A stretch of 64,000 nucleotides of DNA, taken from an uncultured Erythrobacter sp. (lineage in GTDB: Bacteria > Pseudomonadota > Alphaproteobacteria > Sphingomonadales > Sphingomonadaceae). The stretch covers positions 372,001 through 436,000 of the forward strand of contig CANLVN010000003.1 in NCBI GenBank assembly GCA_947494705.1, written 5' to 3'. Below, one piece after another: positions 43,964 to 52,351 of this stretch. Position 1 is the stretch's first letter, and each line of letters starts with the position of its first letter. The notes under the pieces were generated by a model. The model was not told the DNA's origin and searched no databases. It saw only the letters and a list, made by a program, of their open reading frames with translations. Made by a program: the position numbers and the translations under genes.

Positions 43964-44643
43964 CCCGCAAACTCACGATCGAAATCTATTCCGATGTCAT
44001 GTGCCCATGGTGCGCCATCGGATACGGCCAGCTGACCAAGGCGCTGGATGAACTGGACGGCGAAATAGAAGCCGAATTGCGCTGGCGCCCGTTCGAGCTG
44101 AACCCAGACATGCCGCAGGAAGGCGAAGAGCAGGAGGCGCACCTGCAACGCAAATATGGCCGCCCCGCCGAAGAGGGCGCGAAGGTCCGCTCACGGATGC
44201 GCGATATCGCCCAGGAGGCAGGCGTGTCGCTCGCTTACGAAGGGGAGGGCGATCCACCAACCGCCATGATGTGGAACACGCGAGATTGCCACAAACTGCT
44301 GACCCTTGCGCTCGAGCAGATGGGACCGGAAGTGCAAACCCGGCTCAAGCTCGCCTTCTTCCGCGCGCACTTCAACCAGCGCCGCGACCTGTCGGACCGC
44401 AACGTCCTGCTCGACATCGCCGCGAGTGTCGGCGTCCATCGCGAAGCGGCCAAGGCGGCGCTCGAAGACGAGGAACTCGAAGCGCGCGTGATCGCCGAGG
44501 AACGGCAGGCCTGGGACTTCAATATCACCGGCGTGCCCGCGATGATCGTCGAAGGCAAATTCATGATTCCCGGCGCGCAGGCCCCGGAGGTCTATGTCAA
44601 CGCATTGCGCCGCGTAGCGGAAAAGACCAGCGCAGCGAATTGA
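43960..44643 (+). CDS. DsbA family oxidoreductase (FrnE-like)
   Basis: A cytoplasmic thioredoxin-fold protein of the FrnE/2-hydroxychromene-carboxylate isomerase branch, 227 aa. The redox site is CPWC (15-18) in IYSDVMCPWCAIG, and GVPAMIVEGKFMIPGAQ is the C-terminal loop. FrnE proteins are implicated in thiol or oxidative-stress handling. There is no signal peptide. The start overlaps the nudC stop by four bases, so the two are coupled. A 21-bp gap leads to the DUF1295 gene. Confidence 0.9.
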   Translation: MTRKLTIEIYSDVMCPWCAIGYGQLTKALDELDGEIEAELRWRPFELNPDMPQEGEEQEAHLQRKYGRPAEEGAKVRSRMRDIAQEAGVSLAYEGEGDPPTAMMWNTRDCHKLLTLALEQMGPEVQTRLKLAFFRAHFNQRRDLSDRNVLLDIAASVGVHREAAKAALEDEELEARVIAEERQAWDFNITGVPAMIVEGKFMIPGAQAPEVYVNALRRVAEKTSAAN

Positions 44644-44664
44644 ACGTCAGTTAGGGGGAGCGTC

Positions 44665-45555
44665 ATGGGCAAGTCGGCCAAGAGTATAGCAGTCGTCATC
44701 GGGGTCGCGCTGTTCGCGCTGACCTTTGCCTTTTTTGCGGGCGCTCGCAGCGTCGACCTGTTCGGGGTCACGGCGATGTATGTGTGCGCGTGGGCCGCCC
44801 TCGGTATCAACTGGCTGGTCTTCGTCCCTTCGGCCATCGCGAAGTCGGACAAGTTTTACGACGCGACCGGCGCGCTGACCTATCTCAGCGTCACTGCGCT
44901 CGCCTGCTATGCGACTCTCACGGCGAAGGGAGAGCTCGACACCCGTGCCATCGTGATTGCCGCGATGGTGGCGATTTGGTGCGTTCGTCTGGGCACGTTC
45001 CTGTTCATCCGCATTCAGGCCAAGGGCGGCAGCGACAGCCGGTTTGAAAAGATCAGGAAAAGCCCATCGCGCTTCCTCGCGGCCTGGACGCTGCAGGCTC
45101 TTTGGGTGATCCTGACCGCGTCGGCAGCGATGGCGGCAATCACGGCAGAAGAGCCGCAGCCGATCGGCGTCCTGTTCTGGGTTGGCGCGGCGATCTGGGT
45201 GATCGGCATGGGGTTCGAAACCATCGCCGATGCGCAGAAAAGCGCGTTCAAGGCCAAGGATAAAAATGACGGCGATTTCATCGATGTCGGCCTGTGGAAC
45301 TGGTCGCGACATCCCAATTATTTCGGTGAGATCACTCTGTGGACCGGCATCCTCGTGATGGCGATCCCGGTGCTCGACGGGCTTGCATGGCTCACGATCA
45401 TCTCGCCGATCTTCGTCTATGTGCTGCTCACGCGCATATCTGGTATCAATTTGCAGGAAGAGCAGGCGAAGGAGCGTTGGGGCGACGATCCGGACTACCG
45501 CAAATATCGTGAGCGCACGCCGGTCCTGTTCCCGAAACCGCCCTCCGCGCAATAG
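44665..45555 (+). CDS. DUF1295 membrane protein (steroid 5-alpha-reductase-like)
   Basis: An integral membrane protein of 296 aa, DUF1295, related to isoprenylcysteine methyltransferase / 5-alpha-reductase enzymes. The C-terminal signature is GLWNWSRHPNYFGEITLWTG, followed by two hydrophobic spans and ERWGDDPDYRKYRERTPV. Substrate unknown. A GGGGGAG ribosome site precedes the ATG. A bidirectional hairpin follows the stop. Confidence 0.88.
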   Translation: MGKSAKSIAVVIGVALFALTFAFFAGARSVDLFGVTAMYVCAWAALGINWLVFVPSAIAKSDKFYDATGALTYLSVTALACYATLTAKGELDTRAIVIAAMVAIWCVRLGTFLFIRIQAKGGSDSRFEKIRKSPSRFLAAWTLQALWVILTASAAMAAITAEEPQPIGVLFWVGAAIWVIGMGFETIADAQKSAFKAKDKNDGDFIDVGLWNWSRHPNYFGEITLWTGILVMAIPVLDGLAWLTIISPIFVYVLLTRISGINLQEEQAKERWGDDPDYRKYRERTPVLFPKPPSAQ

Positions 45556-45571
45556 GCACCACCAAAACAAA

Positions 45572-45604
45572 GCCGCCCGCTCTCCATCGCTGGAGGCGGG
45601 CGGC
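45572..45604 (-). terminator. Terminator hairpin between convergent genes
   Basis: GCCGCCCGC / GCGGGCGGC is a perfect 9-bp stem, continued through a one-base bulge by CTCCA / TGGAG, with a 4-nt loop. Read on the minus strand it is followed by TTTGTTTT, so it suits the 81-aa gene; read on the plus strand it may stop the DUF1295 gene less well. Confidence 0.7.
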
Positions 45605-45631
45605 ATCGACCCTATCGGGAAGAGGGCGAGA

Positions 45632-45877
45632 TCAGTTCTGTTCGCCCTTCTTGATCTTTTCCATCGTCTTCGGGCCCTTGCGAGCGTCTTCCTCGGGGTT
45701 GTCCGAACCGACGACGGGTTCGCGATTGTCAGGGGCGGTCGCGCGATTGAGTTCGGCGCGCTTGCCCACGCGCACGTTGACGTCGCCACCCGAACTGCCC
45801 TGCTGGGAAGGCGTATCGGTATCGGTGATCTTGTCGATGAGCTCGTTGTCGGGGTGTCGGCTTTGGCGTTCGGGCAT
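45632..45877 (-). CDS. Small hydrophilic protein, 81 aa, probable stress-induced
   Basis: A very polar protein (MPERQSRHPDNELIDKIT, KGPKTMEKIKKGEQN) with no hydrophobic core, probably disordered. No family is known to me. The start ATG 45877 is preceded by AAAGGAGA; the longer frame to 45895 is dropped. An exact GGAAC-N17-CGTT promoter lies 21-46 bp upstream, so it should be a member of the EcfG general stress regulon, which in sphingomonads often includes such small proteins. It is a lone gene with a strong terminator. Confidence 0.75.
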   Translation of the reverse strand: MPERQSRHPDNELIDKITDTDTPSQQGSSGGDVNVRVGKRAELNRATAPDNREPVVGSDNPEEDARKGPKTMEKIKKGEQN

Positions 45878-45897
45878 GATTTTCTCCTTTCCCACTC

Positions 45898-45923
45898 AAC
45901 GGACAGAGCCCTTGGGATGTTCC
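45898..45923 (-). promoter_or_regulatory. EcfG-type general stress promoter
   Basis: Read toward the 81-aa gene: GGAAC (45923-45919), 17 bp, CGTT (45901-45898), an exact match to the EcfG consensus. The -10 element is 20 bp before the start codon, which fits a short leader. Confidence 0.75.
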
Positions 45924-46022
45924 GAACTTCTCCGCCCCTGACCCCGGAAAACTTGCCCTGTGGCAGCCTATCTGTAGACTTGCGGTGCCCGGTCCACGGG
46001 CAAGGAAAAGGAAGGCTGTTCG

Positions 46023-46517
46023 ATGACTGGAAAAACTTCATTTCGCCTGATCGCGATCACACCGGCCATTGCGTTGCTCGCCGCGTGCGGGGGTGAGGCC
46101 GGCGATAGTGCAACCCAACCGGCGGGCGATCCGCCAGCCGAAATTGAACAGCGGCACGACAATTTCGAAGAAATCGGCGACAGCTTCAAGGCGATCCGCG
46201 CCCAGCTCGAATCCGGCGATCCCGACATGGCCGTGATCCAGGCATCCGCGACCGATATCCATGAGCGCGCCGGTCGACTGGACGGCTATTTCCCCGAAGG
46301 CAGCGGAAGGGATGCAGGCTGGGATACCGAAGCGCTGGCGACGATCTGGGAGCAGCCCGAGGAATTCGAGGCTGCCAAGGCCAAGCTGCTCGAAGAGAGC
46401 GAGATGATGATGACAGTCGCCGCAGACGGCGACGCCGCAGCGATTGGCGAGCAGGCGAAGGCGCTGGGCGGAGCGTGCAAGAATTGCCACGACACCTTCC
46501 GTCTCGATGACGACTGA
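46023..46517 (+). CDS. Cytochrome c' (class II), lipoprotein
   Basis: A 164-aa four-helix cytochrome c of the c' type. The haem motif is C152-K-N-C155-H156 (GGACKNCHDTF) at the C-terminus, as usual in this class. The signal peptide ends in LLAACGG, so it is probably membrane-anchored. Cytochromes c' bind NO or CO or pass electrons. It is 11 bp overlapped by the cytochrome b561 gene, so the two probably form an electron-transfer pair. Confidence 0.9.
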   Translation: MTGKTSFRLIAITPAIALLAACGGEAGDSATQPAGDPPAEIEQRHDNFEEIGDSFKAIRAQLESGDPDMAVIQASATDIHERAGRLDGYFPEGSGRDAGWDTEALATIWEQPEEFEAAKAKLLEESEMMMTVAADGDAAAIGEQAKALGGACKNCHDTFRLDDD

Positions 46518-47211
46518 AGCAGCAGCCGCAGCCCCGGCAGCACAGACTTCCACGCGATCGATCCGCATCTGGGACTGGCCGGTGCGCCTTGTGCATTGGT
46601 CGATCGTTGCGTTGATCGCGGGGATGTACCTGACCGCCGAGAACTCCGAGTGGGGCTGGCACATGCGGCTGGGCCACGTGCTTCTCGCGCTGCTGATCTT
46701 CCGGGTGATCTGGGGCTTTGTCGGGACCGAGACGGCGCGTTTCGGCAGTTTCGTGAAGGGGCCCGGAGCGGTGCTGGGTTACTTGCGCGGCGCCTACGAC
46801 TATCGCCGGAACAAGGGGCACAGCCCGCTCGCCGCTTTATCGGTGCTGGCGCTGCTGGGCCTGATGTTCGCGCAGGTCGGAATGGGGCTGTTCGCGGGCG
46901 ATCCGTATGACGGGGCAACCGGTCCGCTCAATCCGCTGGTCGGGGTTATGACCGCCGATACGATCACCGAAACGCATGAGTGGTTCTATTGGGTGATCTT
47001 CGCCTTCATCGCGCTGCATATCACGGCAGTCGGGGTGATCGGAGCGATGCAGGCGACCAACCTGATCGGGCCGATGATCGGCGGGACGGGTGAGAAAGCG
47101 GTCGAGGTCGAGGCCAACCAGCCGACGCCGTGGGGCAGGGCGCTTGGCGCGCTGGCGGTGTCGGCGGGGATTGCGTTTTGGGTTTACCTCGGCGCGCCGC
47201 CGCTGACTTAA
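46507..47211 (+). CDS. Cytochrome b561 family protein
   Basis: A di-haem b-type membrane protein, 234 aa, of the prokaryotic b561 / hydrogenase-cytochrome-b branch. Conserved histidines lie in DWPVRLVHWSIV, HMRLGHVLLAL and FYWVIFAFIALHITAV; four to five hydrophobic spans are visible. It starts at ATG 46507 inside the end of the cytochrome c' gene (11-bp overlap), so it is translationally coupled and probably hands electrons between the quinone pool and cytochrome c'. Confidence 0.9.
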   Translation: MTTEAAAAAPAAQTSTRSIRIWDWPVRLVHWSIVALIAGMYLTAENSEWGWHMRLGHVLLALLIFRVIWGFVGTETARFGSFVKGPGAVLGYLRGAYDYRRNKGHSPLAALSVLALLGLMFAQVGMGLFAGDPYDGATGPLNPLVGVMTADTITETHEWFYWVIFAFIALHITAVGVIGAMQATNLIGPMIGGTGEKAVEVEANQPTPWGRALGALAVSAGIAFWVYLGAPPLT

Positions 47212-47214
47212 TAT

Positions 47215-47775
47215 CTAGCTTTTTGGCTTTATCCAAAGCATCACTGCAAGTCTAAGATATAGAAAGAAAAGGCAAGCCAAGCCGGCAATCCAAGCCCAAT
47301 CGGCCCACGTCTCTGGCCCTTCGTAGAGTTTGAAGCACAATGCCACTCCGCTTAGGAGCAGGAATGAAGGGACAAGCGTCCAAGGAACTGATTTTCTCGC
47401 TAAGTCGCGGTTTTCCTCCTCTGATCTGGGGGGTGCAATTTCCGGCCGGTTTTTGACAAGCCGACGCGGTGCGAACGACTCCCAGAATAAGTACAGTACA
47501 ACCAGACAAACGAGCACTATTGTGCTGGCTCGGCTGGCTAAAGCGGACAACCCGTACATGTCTTCGGCGGTCGAAAGAGCAACAATCGCCGCAAAGAATC
47601 CTGCCATCATGATCCAGAAACGCTTGCCCCCGGTGGCGCTTTTCCAGCCTTCAACTAGGCATTCGTATTCTGCCTGAGAAACGAATTTTCCTCCCTTCTT
47701 GGAGGAGGAGTAGTAGAGGAAGCCCCCTTCAACAGGTTCAAACTGCGCAGTAAAAAATCGGACTGCATCAATCAT
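47215..47775 (-). CDS. Orphan hypothetical membrane protein, 186 aa
   Basis: Three or four hydrophobic spans (WIMMAGFFAAIVAL, TIVLVCLVVLYLFW, LVPSFLLLSGVALCF, LACLFFLYLRLAVML) separated by charged loops. The soluble N-terminus contains FLYYSSSKKGGKFVSQ. No family is recognised. The start ATG 47775 follows a perfect AGGAGGTC. The GC content and codon use are lower than in the neighbours, suggesting later acquisition. It converges on cytochrome b561. Confidence 0.65.
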   Translation of the reverse strand: MIDAVRFFTAQFEPVEGGFLYYSSSKKGGKFVSQAEYECLVEGWKSATGGKRFWIMMAGFFAAIVALSTAEDMYGLSALASRASTIVLVCLVVLYLFWESFAPRRLVKNRPEIAPPRSEEENRDLARKSVPWTLVPSFLLLSGVALCFKLYEGPETWADWAWIAGLACLFFLYLRLAVMLWIKPKS

Positions 47776-47788
47776 CGCATCCGACCTC

Positions 47789-48178
47789 CTAAACCAACCC
47801 CAGCTTCTCCAGCTTCGCCGCCAGCTTGCCCGGTAGCGCGTCGCCGATATCTTCGCCCGGTGCGAGGTCGCGCGGGGGTTCGCCCTTGAGATATCTCCAG
47901 CCCTGATGCGCGCGCTTGGGACGCGGGGAGACGCGGACCAGTTCCGGCTTCAACTCAATTCGCCAGCGTCCACTATCGGTCTGCGAGAAGCCAAGGATCT
48001 CGGAGCGCGCCACGATCGAATGCTGGTGAATCCAGTAAAGCGAGCCGCCGATGCACTGCTCCCACTTGGTCGGGCGATATTTGGTCGTCAGGTGCGGGCT
48101 GCTGCGCCCGGCATACCAGCTTTCGATATCGTCATAGGACTTTGCGCCGAACGCGATCTTGGTCAGATGGAGGGGCAT
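47789..48178 (-). CDS. DUF1489 family protein
   Basis: A 129-aa conserved alphaproteobacterial protein of DUF1489. The motifs MPLHLTKIAFGAKSYDDIE and GGSLYWIHQHSIVARSEILG are characteristic; RPKRAHQGWRYLKGEPP is a basic C-terminal patch. Function unknown. It lies beside mgtE on the same strand, with a 59-bp gap. Confidence 0.85.
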   Translation of the reverse strand: MPLHLTKIAFGAKSYDDIESWYAGRSSPHLTTKYRPTKWEQCIGGSLYWIHQHSIVARSEILGFSQTDSGRWRIELKPELVRVSPRPKRAHQGWRYLKGEPPRDLAPGEDIGDALPGKLAAKLEKLGLV

Positions 48179-48237
48179 GGGACCAATCTAGGTACTTTGC
48201 GCGGCATTGCGAGCCGATTGCCGTGCCAATCCACCGG

Positions 48238-49698
48238 TCAAAGCGGTGCAAGCCCGGCTGCCACCGCCAGCCCGAGAAACGCGAAGAACCCCATCGAGTC
48301 GGTGATCATCGTCACGAACACGGATGAGGCCACTGCCGGGTCCTGACGCAACCGCTCGAATGCGACGGGGACGAGCACGCCTGCCAGTCCGGAAACAGCG
48401 ATGTTGATGACCATGGCAATGGCGATAACCACGCCCATCTGCCACCCGAACAGCACGCCGGCACCGATCCCGATCAGCACCGCGACCGTCGCCCCGTTGA
48501 GTATCGCGACGCGCAATTCGCGTCCCACGATCTTCCACGTATTGGCGCGTGTCAGCTGGTTGGTCGCAATCGCGCGCACGGCAACGGCCATCGTCTGGGT
48601 GCCGGCATTGCCGCCGATGGAGGCCACGATCGGCATCAGCACGGCAAGCGCCACCAGTTCTTCGATAGCTGCGCCGAAGAAGGCGATGATCGCGGAGGCG
48701 ACCACCGCCGTGCCAAGGTTCGCGACCAGCCAGCGCACGCGGCTGGAGTAAGCCTCGCGGATCGGTTCGTTGATGTCGCCATCGCCCGCGCCCGACAGCA
48801 GCAGGGCGTCTTCGCCCGCTTCCTCGGAGATGATGTGGACGATGTCATCGACCGTCATCTGCCCGACCAGTCGCCCGCTTTCATCCACGACGGCAGCGGA
48901 GATCAGCGCGTATTTCTGGAACATCAGGGCGACCTCTTCCTGATCCATCATCGCGGGGATCAGGGTCTGGTCGCGCTTCATCACGTCGGTAAGGCGGATA
49001 TTGCGCGGCGTGGTCAGGATCCAGTTGAGCGCACAGCTTCCCACGGGATGGAAACTCGCATCGACCACGAAGACTTCGAAGAAGTCGTGGGCGAGGTCGC
49101 CTTCCACGCGCAGGTAATCGATCAGGTCGCCGACGGTCATATGTTCGGGCACCGCCATGACGTGGCGGTTCATCAGTCGCCCGGCGGTCTCCTCCGGATA
49201 GGCGAGCGCGGAGTTAACCGCGGCCTGCGTCTCGGGTTCGAGCTCGGCAATGATCGCGCGCTGGTCGGCCTCGTCGAGATCTTCGAGCAACTGCACCGCA
49301 TCGTCGGTTTCGAGCTGTTCGGCGATTCCCGCCACCGCTTCGGGTGACAGCGCCTCCATCATGACTTCGCGCACGTGGTCGTTGAGTTCGGCGACCACCT
49401 CGACGGTCATCAGGTCGGTGATGGCGGCGGCCAGCACCTCGCGCTCGTCCTCGTCGACCAGTTCGATAAGGTCGGCGATGTCTGCGGGGTGGAGCGGTTC
49501 GACAAGGTCGTAGACCGCGCCCTTGTCACCTACGTTCAGTGCATCGCGCACCTCGCGGATATATTCGGGTTTGAGCCGGTTTTCCTCGTCGTGGCGCTCG
49601 TCGTCGATCCGGTCGTCGGGGCGCGCTTCGTCCTCGGCCGCGTCTGCGACCAGCGTTTTGTCTTCGTCAAGGACGTCTGGAGCGGCGGGATCGACCAT
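48238..49698 (-). CDS. mgtE: Magnesium transporter MgtE
   Basis: A 486-aa Mg2+ channel. The cytosolic MgtE N domain and paired CBS domains occupy about residues 40-290 (DLIELVDEDEREVLA, VGDLIDYLRVEGDLAHDFF), and the C-terminal membrane part has five spans, beginning near RVRWLVANLGTAVVAS. GNAGTQTMAVAVRAIA is the pore-region signature. ATG 49698 is chosen over the 21-codon longer frame. The gene is divergent from the cyclophilin gene. Confidence 0.94.
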   Translation of the reverse strand: MVDPAAPDVLDEDKTLVADAAEDEARPDDRIDDERHDEENRLKPEYIREVRDALNVGDKGAVYDLVEPLHPADIADLIELVDEDEREVLAAAITDLMTVEVVAELNDHVREVMMEALSPEAVAGIAEQLETDDAVQLLEDLDEADQRAIIAELEPETQAAVNSALAYPEETAGRLMNRHVMAVPEHMTVGDLIDYLRVEGDLAHDFFEVFVVDASFHPVGSCALNWILTTPRNIRLTDVMKRDQTLIPAMMDQEEVALMFQKYALISAAVVDESGRLVGQMTVDDIVHIISEEAGEDALLLSGAGDGDINEPIREAYSSRVRWLVANLGTAVVASAIIAFFGAAIEELVALAVLMPIVASIGGNAGTQTMAVAVRAIATNQLTRANTWKIVGRELRVAILNGATVAVLIGIGAGVLFGWQMGVVIAIAMVINIAVSGLAGVLVPVAFERLRQDPAVASSVFVTMITDSMGFFAFLGLAVAAGLAPL

Positions 49699-49812
49699 GC
49701 TTGCGGGTTTACGGTGCGGCGCAGCAAAAGCAAGCGATGCACTAACCCATGCGGGTGACATCAGGGTTCAAAGCCTCTAGGTCGGCGTCCAGATTTTACA
49801 GGAGATTCCCAA

Positions 49813-50274
49813 ATGGCCGACAAACTGACCCTTACGCTCGACACCGGCGATGGCGCACCCAAGGACGTGGTTATCAAGCTGCGCCCCGATCTCGCCCCCG
49901 GCCATGTCGAGCGCATCACCGAGCTTGCGGGCGAAGGATTTTATGACGGCGTCGTGTTCCACCGAGTGATCCCGGGCTTCATGGCGCAGGGCGGCGACCC
50001 GACCGGGACCGGCATGGGCGGCAGCGACAAGCCCGACCTCAAGGCCGAGTTCAACAGCGAACCGCACACCCGCGGCACCTGCTCGATGGCCCGCACGCAG
50101 GTCCCCGACAGCGCCAACAGCCAGTTCTTCATCTGCTTCGACGACGCCGAATTCCTCGACGGCCAGTACACCGTCTGGGGCCAGGTGGAAGACGGCATGG
50201 ACCACATCGACGCCCTGCCCAAGGGCGAACCGCCCGCACAGCCGGGCAAGATCGTTAAGGCGGTTGTTTCCTGA
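49813..50274 (+). CDS. ppiB: Peptidyl-prolyl cis-trans isomerase (cyclophilin)
   Basis: A 153-aa cytoplasmic cyclophilin that speeds proline isomerisation in protein folding. FHRVIPGFMAQGGDPTGTG is the active-site Arg region, and ANSQFFICFDDAEFLDGQYT and VWGQVEDGMDHIDAL complete the fold. There is no signal peptide. AGGAGA precedes the ATG by 8 bp. It converges on the next gene. Confidence 0.95.
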   Translation: MADKLTLTLDTGDGAPKDVVIKLRPDLAPGHVERITELAGEGFYDGVVFHRVIPGFMAQGGDPTGTGMGGSDKPDLKAEFNSEPHTRGTCSMARTQVPDSANSQFFICFDDAEFLDGQYTVWGQVEDGMDHIDALPKGEPPAQPGKIVKAVVS

Positions 50275-50279
50275 TATTC

Positions 50280-50783
50280 CTAGGGTTCGGGTGGTGACCG
50301 GGTGAGCGTGTAGCTGCTCGGTTCACCAGGGCCTTCAGCGCTGCGATAAATTTCCGAACGCAGCAGCGAACCGTCCTCATCCAGTCGATAGGCGAGGGAG
50401 AAGGCGTGGCTTTCTCCCTCGTCCAGTCCCGTAATGTCCCGAAAGGCGAAGGTGATGCCTCCGTCGCCTGCTGCTGTCGATTCCAGACGTGGCTGATTGC
50501 CTTGGGGGCAATAATGGGTGGCAACCACCTTGTCCCCATCAAGGTGGTAGACCGTGATTGAATGAAGTCCCGATGCGGTTTCCCACCGTTCGATCACGGT
50601 GCTTCCGCGCGCCGTAATCTCGAAAACGATTTCCAGCGCGTCAGTTTCGGCGACTTGCCAACGCCCTTCCCATGAAACGATTTGCGAGAATTGCTGCTCG
50701 GCAAGGGTGGGGGCGGAAGTGTCCGCGACTGCTGGTGAAGCAAGCGCGACGAGTGCTGCGGCCGGGATATATTTGCGGGTCAT
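50280..50783 (-). CDS. Exported hypothetical protein, 167 aa
   Basis: A signal peptide (residues 1-20, ending SPAVA) precedes a beta-rich domain (EGRWQVAETDALEIVFEITA, SITVYHLDGDKVVATHYC). The pattern resembles the lipocalin-like or DUF1579-type proteins, but I cannot assign it. The single Cys lies in THYCPQGNQP. The ORF is flanked by ppiB and miaB and has no clear partner. Confidence 0.65.
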   Translation of the reverse strand: MTRKYIPAAALVALASPAVADTSAPTLAEQQFSQIVSWEGRWQVAETDALEIVFEITARGSTVIERWETASGLHSITVYHLDGDKVVATHYCPQGNQPRLESTAAGDGGITFAFRDITGLDEGESHAFSLAYRLDEDGSLLRSEIYRSAEGPGEPSSYTLTRSPPEP

Positions 50784-50866
50784 TACCGGCTTGTGCCAGC
50801 CTTGGGCGAAGTTGCAAGCGTGCGCCGATTGAACCGCGCGCCGCTTGCGGCTAAGGCGCGCGTCTC

Positions 50867-52207
50867 ATGAAACCGCAAACACCCCCCAAGACCTACAGGG
50901 TCAAGAGCTTCGGCTGCCAGATGAACGTCTATGATGGCGAGCGCATGGGCGAACTGCTCGACGGGCAGGGCCTGACGCCTGCGCCCGAGGGCGAGGATGC
51001 GGATCTGGTGGTGCTCAACACCTGCCACATTCGCGAGAAGGCGGCGGAGAAGATCTATTCCGATATCGGCCGCCTGACGAAAGGCAAGACTCAGAAAAAG
51101 GCGCCGATGATCGCAGTGGCGGGCTGCGTTGCGCAGGCCGAAGGCGAAGAGATCATGTCTCGCGCCCCGGCAGTCAGCATGGTCGTCGGTCCGCAGGCCT
51201 ATCACCGGCTCCCGGACATGCTCGACAAGGCGGTGAAGGGCGAGCGGGCGACCGACACCGACATGCCTGCGATTGCGAAGTTCGATAGCTTGCCCGCGCG
51301 CAAGCGGCGCCAGCCGACGGCTTTCCTCACCGTGCAGGAAGGCTGCGACAAGTTCTGCACATATTGCGTCGTACCCTATACGCGCGGCGCGGAAATTTCG
51401 CGTCCCTACAACCACTTGATCGCCGAAGCTCGCAAATTGATCGAAGCTGGGGCGAAGGAAATCACGCTGCTGGGGCAGAACGTCAATGCGTGGTCCGGCG
51501 AGGATGACAAGGGCAGGGCGGTCGGTCTTGCCGGCCTGATCCGTTCGCTCGCCACGTTGGATGGGCTGGAGCGCATTCGCTACACCACCAGCCACCCCAA
51601 TGACATGGAAGACGACCTGATCGCCGCGCATGGCGAGGTCGACAAGCTGATGCCGTATCTCCACCTGCCGGTGCAGAGCGGTTCCGACCGCGTGCTGAAA
51701 GCCATGAACCGCGCGCACACGGCGGAAAGCTACCTCAAGCTTCTCGAACGCTTCCGCTCCGCGCGCCCCGACATTGCGCTGTCAGGCGATTTCATCGTCG
51801 GCTTCCCCGGCGAGACCGAGGGCGAATTCGAAGAGACACTGAGCCTCATCGACGAGGTTCGCTACGCCGCCGCATTCAGCTTCAAGTACTCACCCCGTCC
51901 CGGAACCCCCGCCGCGACGATGAACGGCCAGATCGCTCCGGAAGTGATGGACGATCGCCTGCAACGCCTGCAAGCGCGCATCGCCCGCGACCAGTTCGCC
52001 TTCAACAAGGCCACCGTCGGCAAGACCTGCTCAGTCCTGATCGAACGCAAGGGCAAGCATCCGGGCCAATGGCTCGGCAAGTCGCCGTGGCTGCAAAGCG
52101 TCTGGTTTGAAGGCGACGTGCAGCTTGGTGACATTGTCGAGGCGCGGATCGCCGAGGCCGGGCCGAACTCGCTGGGCGGCGAATTGCTCCAGCCCGTTAC
52201 GGCCTGA
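50867..52207 (+). CDS. miaB: tRNA-2-methylthio-N6-isopentenyladenosine synthase (MiaB)
   Basis: A radical-SAM methylthiotransferase for A37 of tRNA. Two clusters are present: the UPF0004 cysteines in SFGCQMNVYD, LNTCHIREK and VAGCVAQAE, and the radical-SAM C160, C164 and C167 in EGCDKFCTYCVVPYTRG. A C-terminal TRAM domain follows. The length of 446 aa is normal. It starts the miaB-phoH-ybeY-corC order, with phoH 144 bp downstream. Confidence 0.97.
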   Translation: MKPQTPPKTYRVKSFGCQMNVYDGERMGELLDGQGLTPAPEGEDADLVVLNTCHIREKAAEKIYSDIGRLTKGKTQKKAPMIAVAGCVAQAEGEEIMSRAPAVSMVVGPQAYHRLPDMLDKAVKGERATDTDMPAIAKFDSLPARKRRQPTAFLTVQEGCDKFCTYCVVPYTRGAEISRPYNHLIAEARKLIEAGAKEITLLGQNVNAWSGEDDKGRAVGLAGLIRSLATLDGLERIRYTTSHPNDMEDDLIAAHGEVDKLMPYLHLPVQSGSDRVLKAMNRAHTAESYLKLLERFRSARPDIALSGDFIVGFPGETEGEFEETLSLIDEVRYAAAFSFKYSPRPGTPAATMNGQIAPEVMDDRLQRLQARIARDQFAFNKATVGKTCSVLIERKGKHPGQWLGKSPWLQSVWFEGDVQLGDIVEARIAEAGPNSLGGELLQPVTA

Positions 52208-52351
52208 ACCGCGCCGAATACCGCGTGACGCTTTGACGAAGGCGTTGCGGCACTGTGACTTTCCCCAGCCACGCGCACCCGTCTATCTTGCTTTGTTCCC
52301 AAGGCGGCTTACCTTTCATCTGTAAGGCGAGTCCCGCACGCAAAGGAACCT

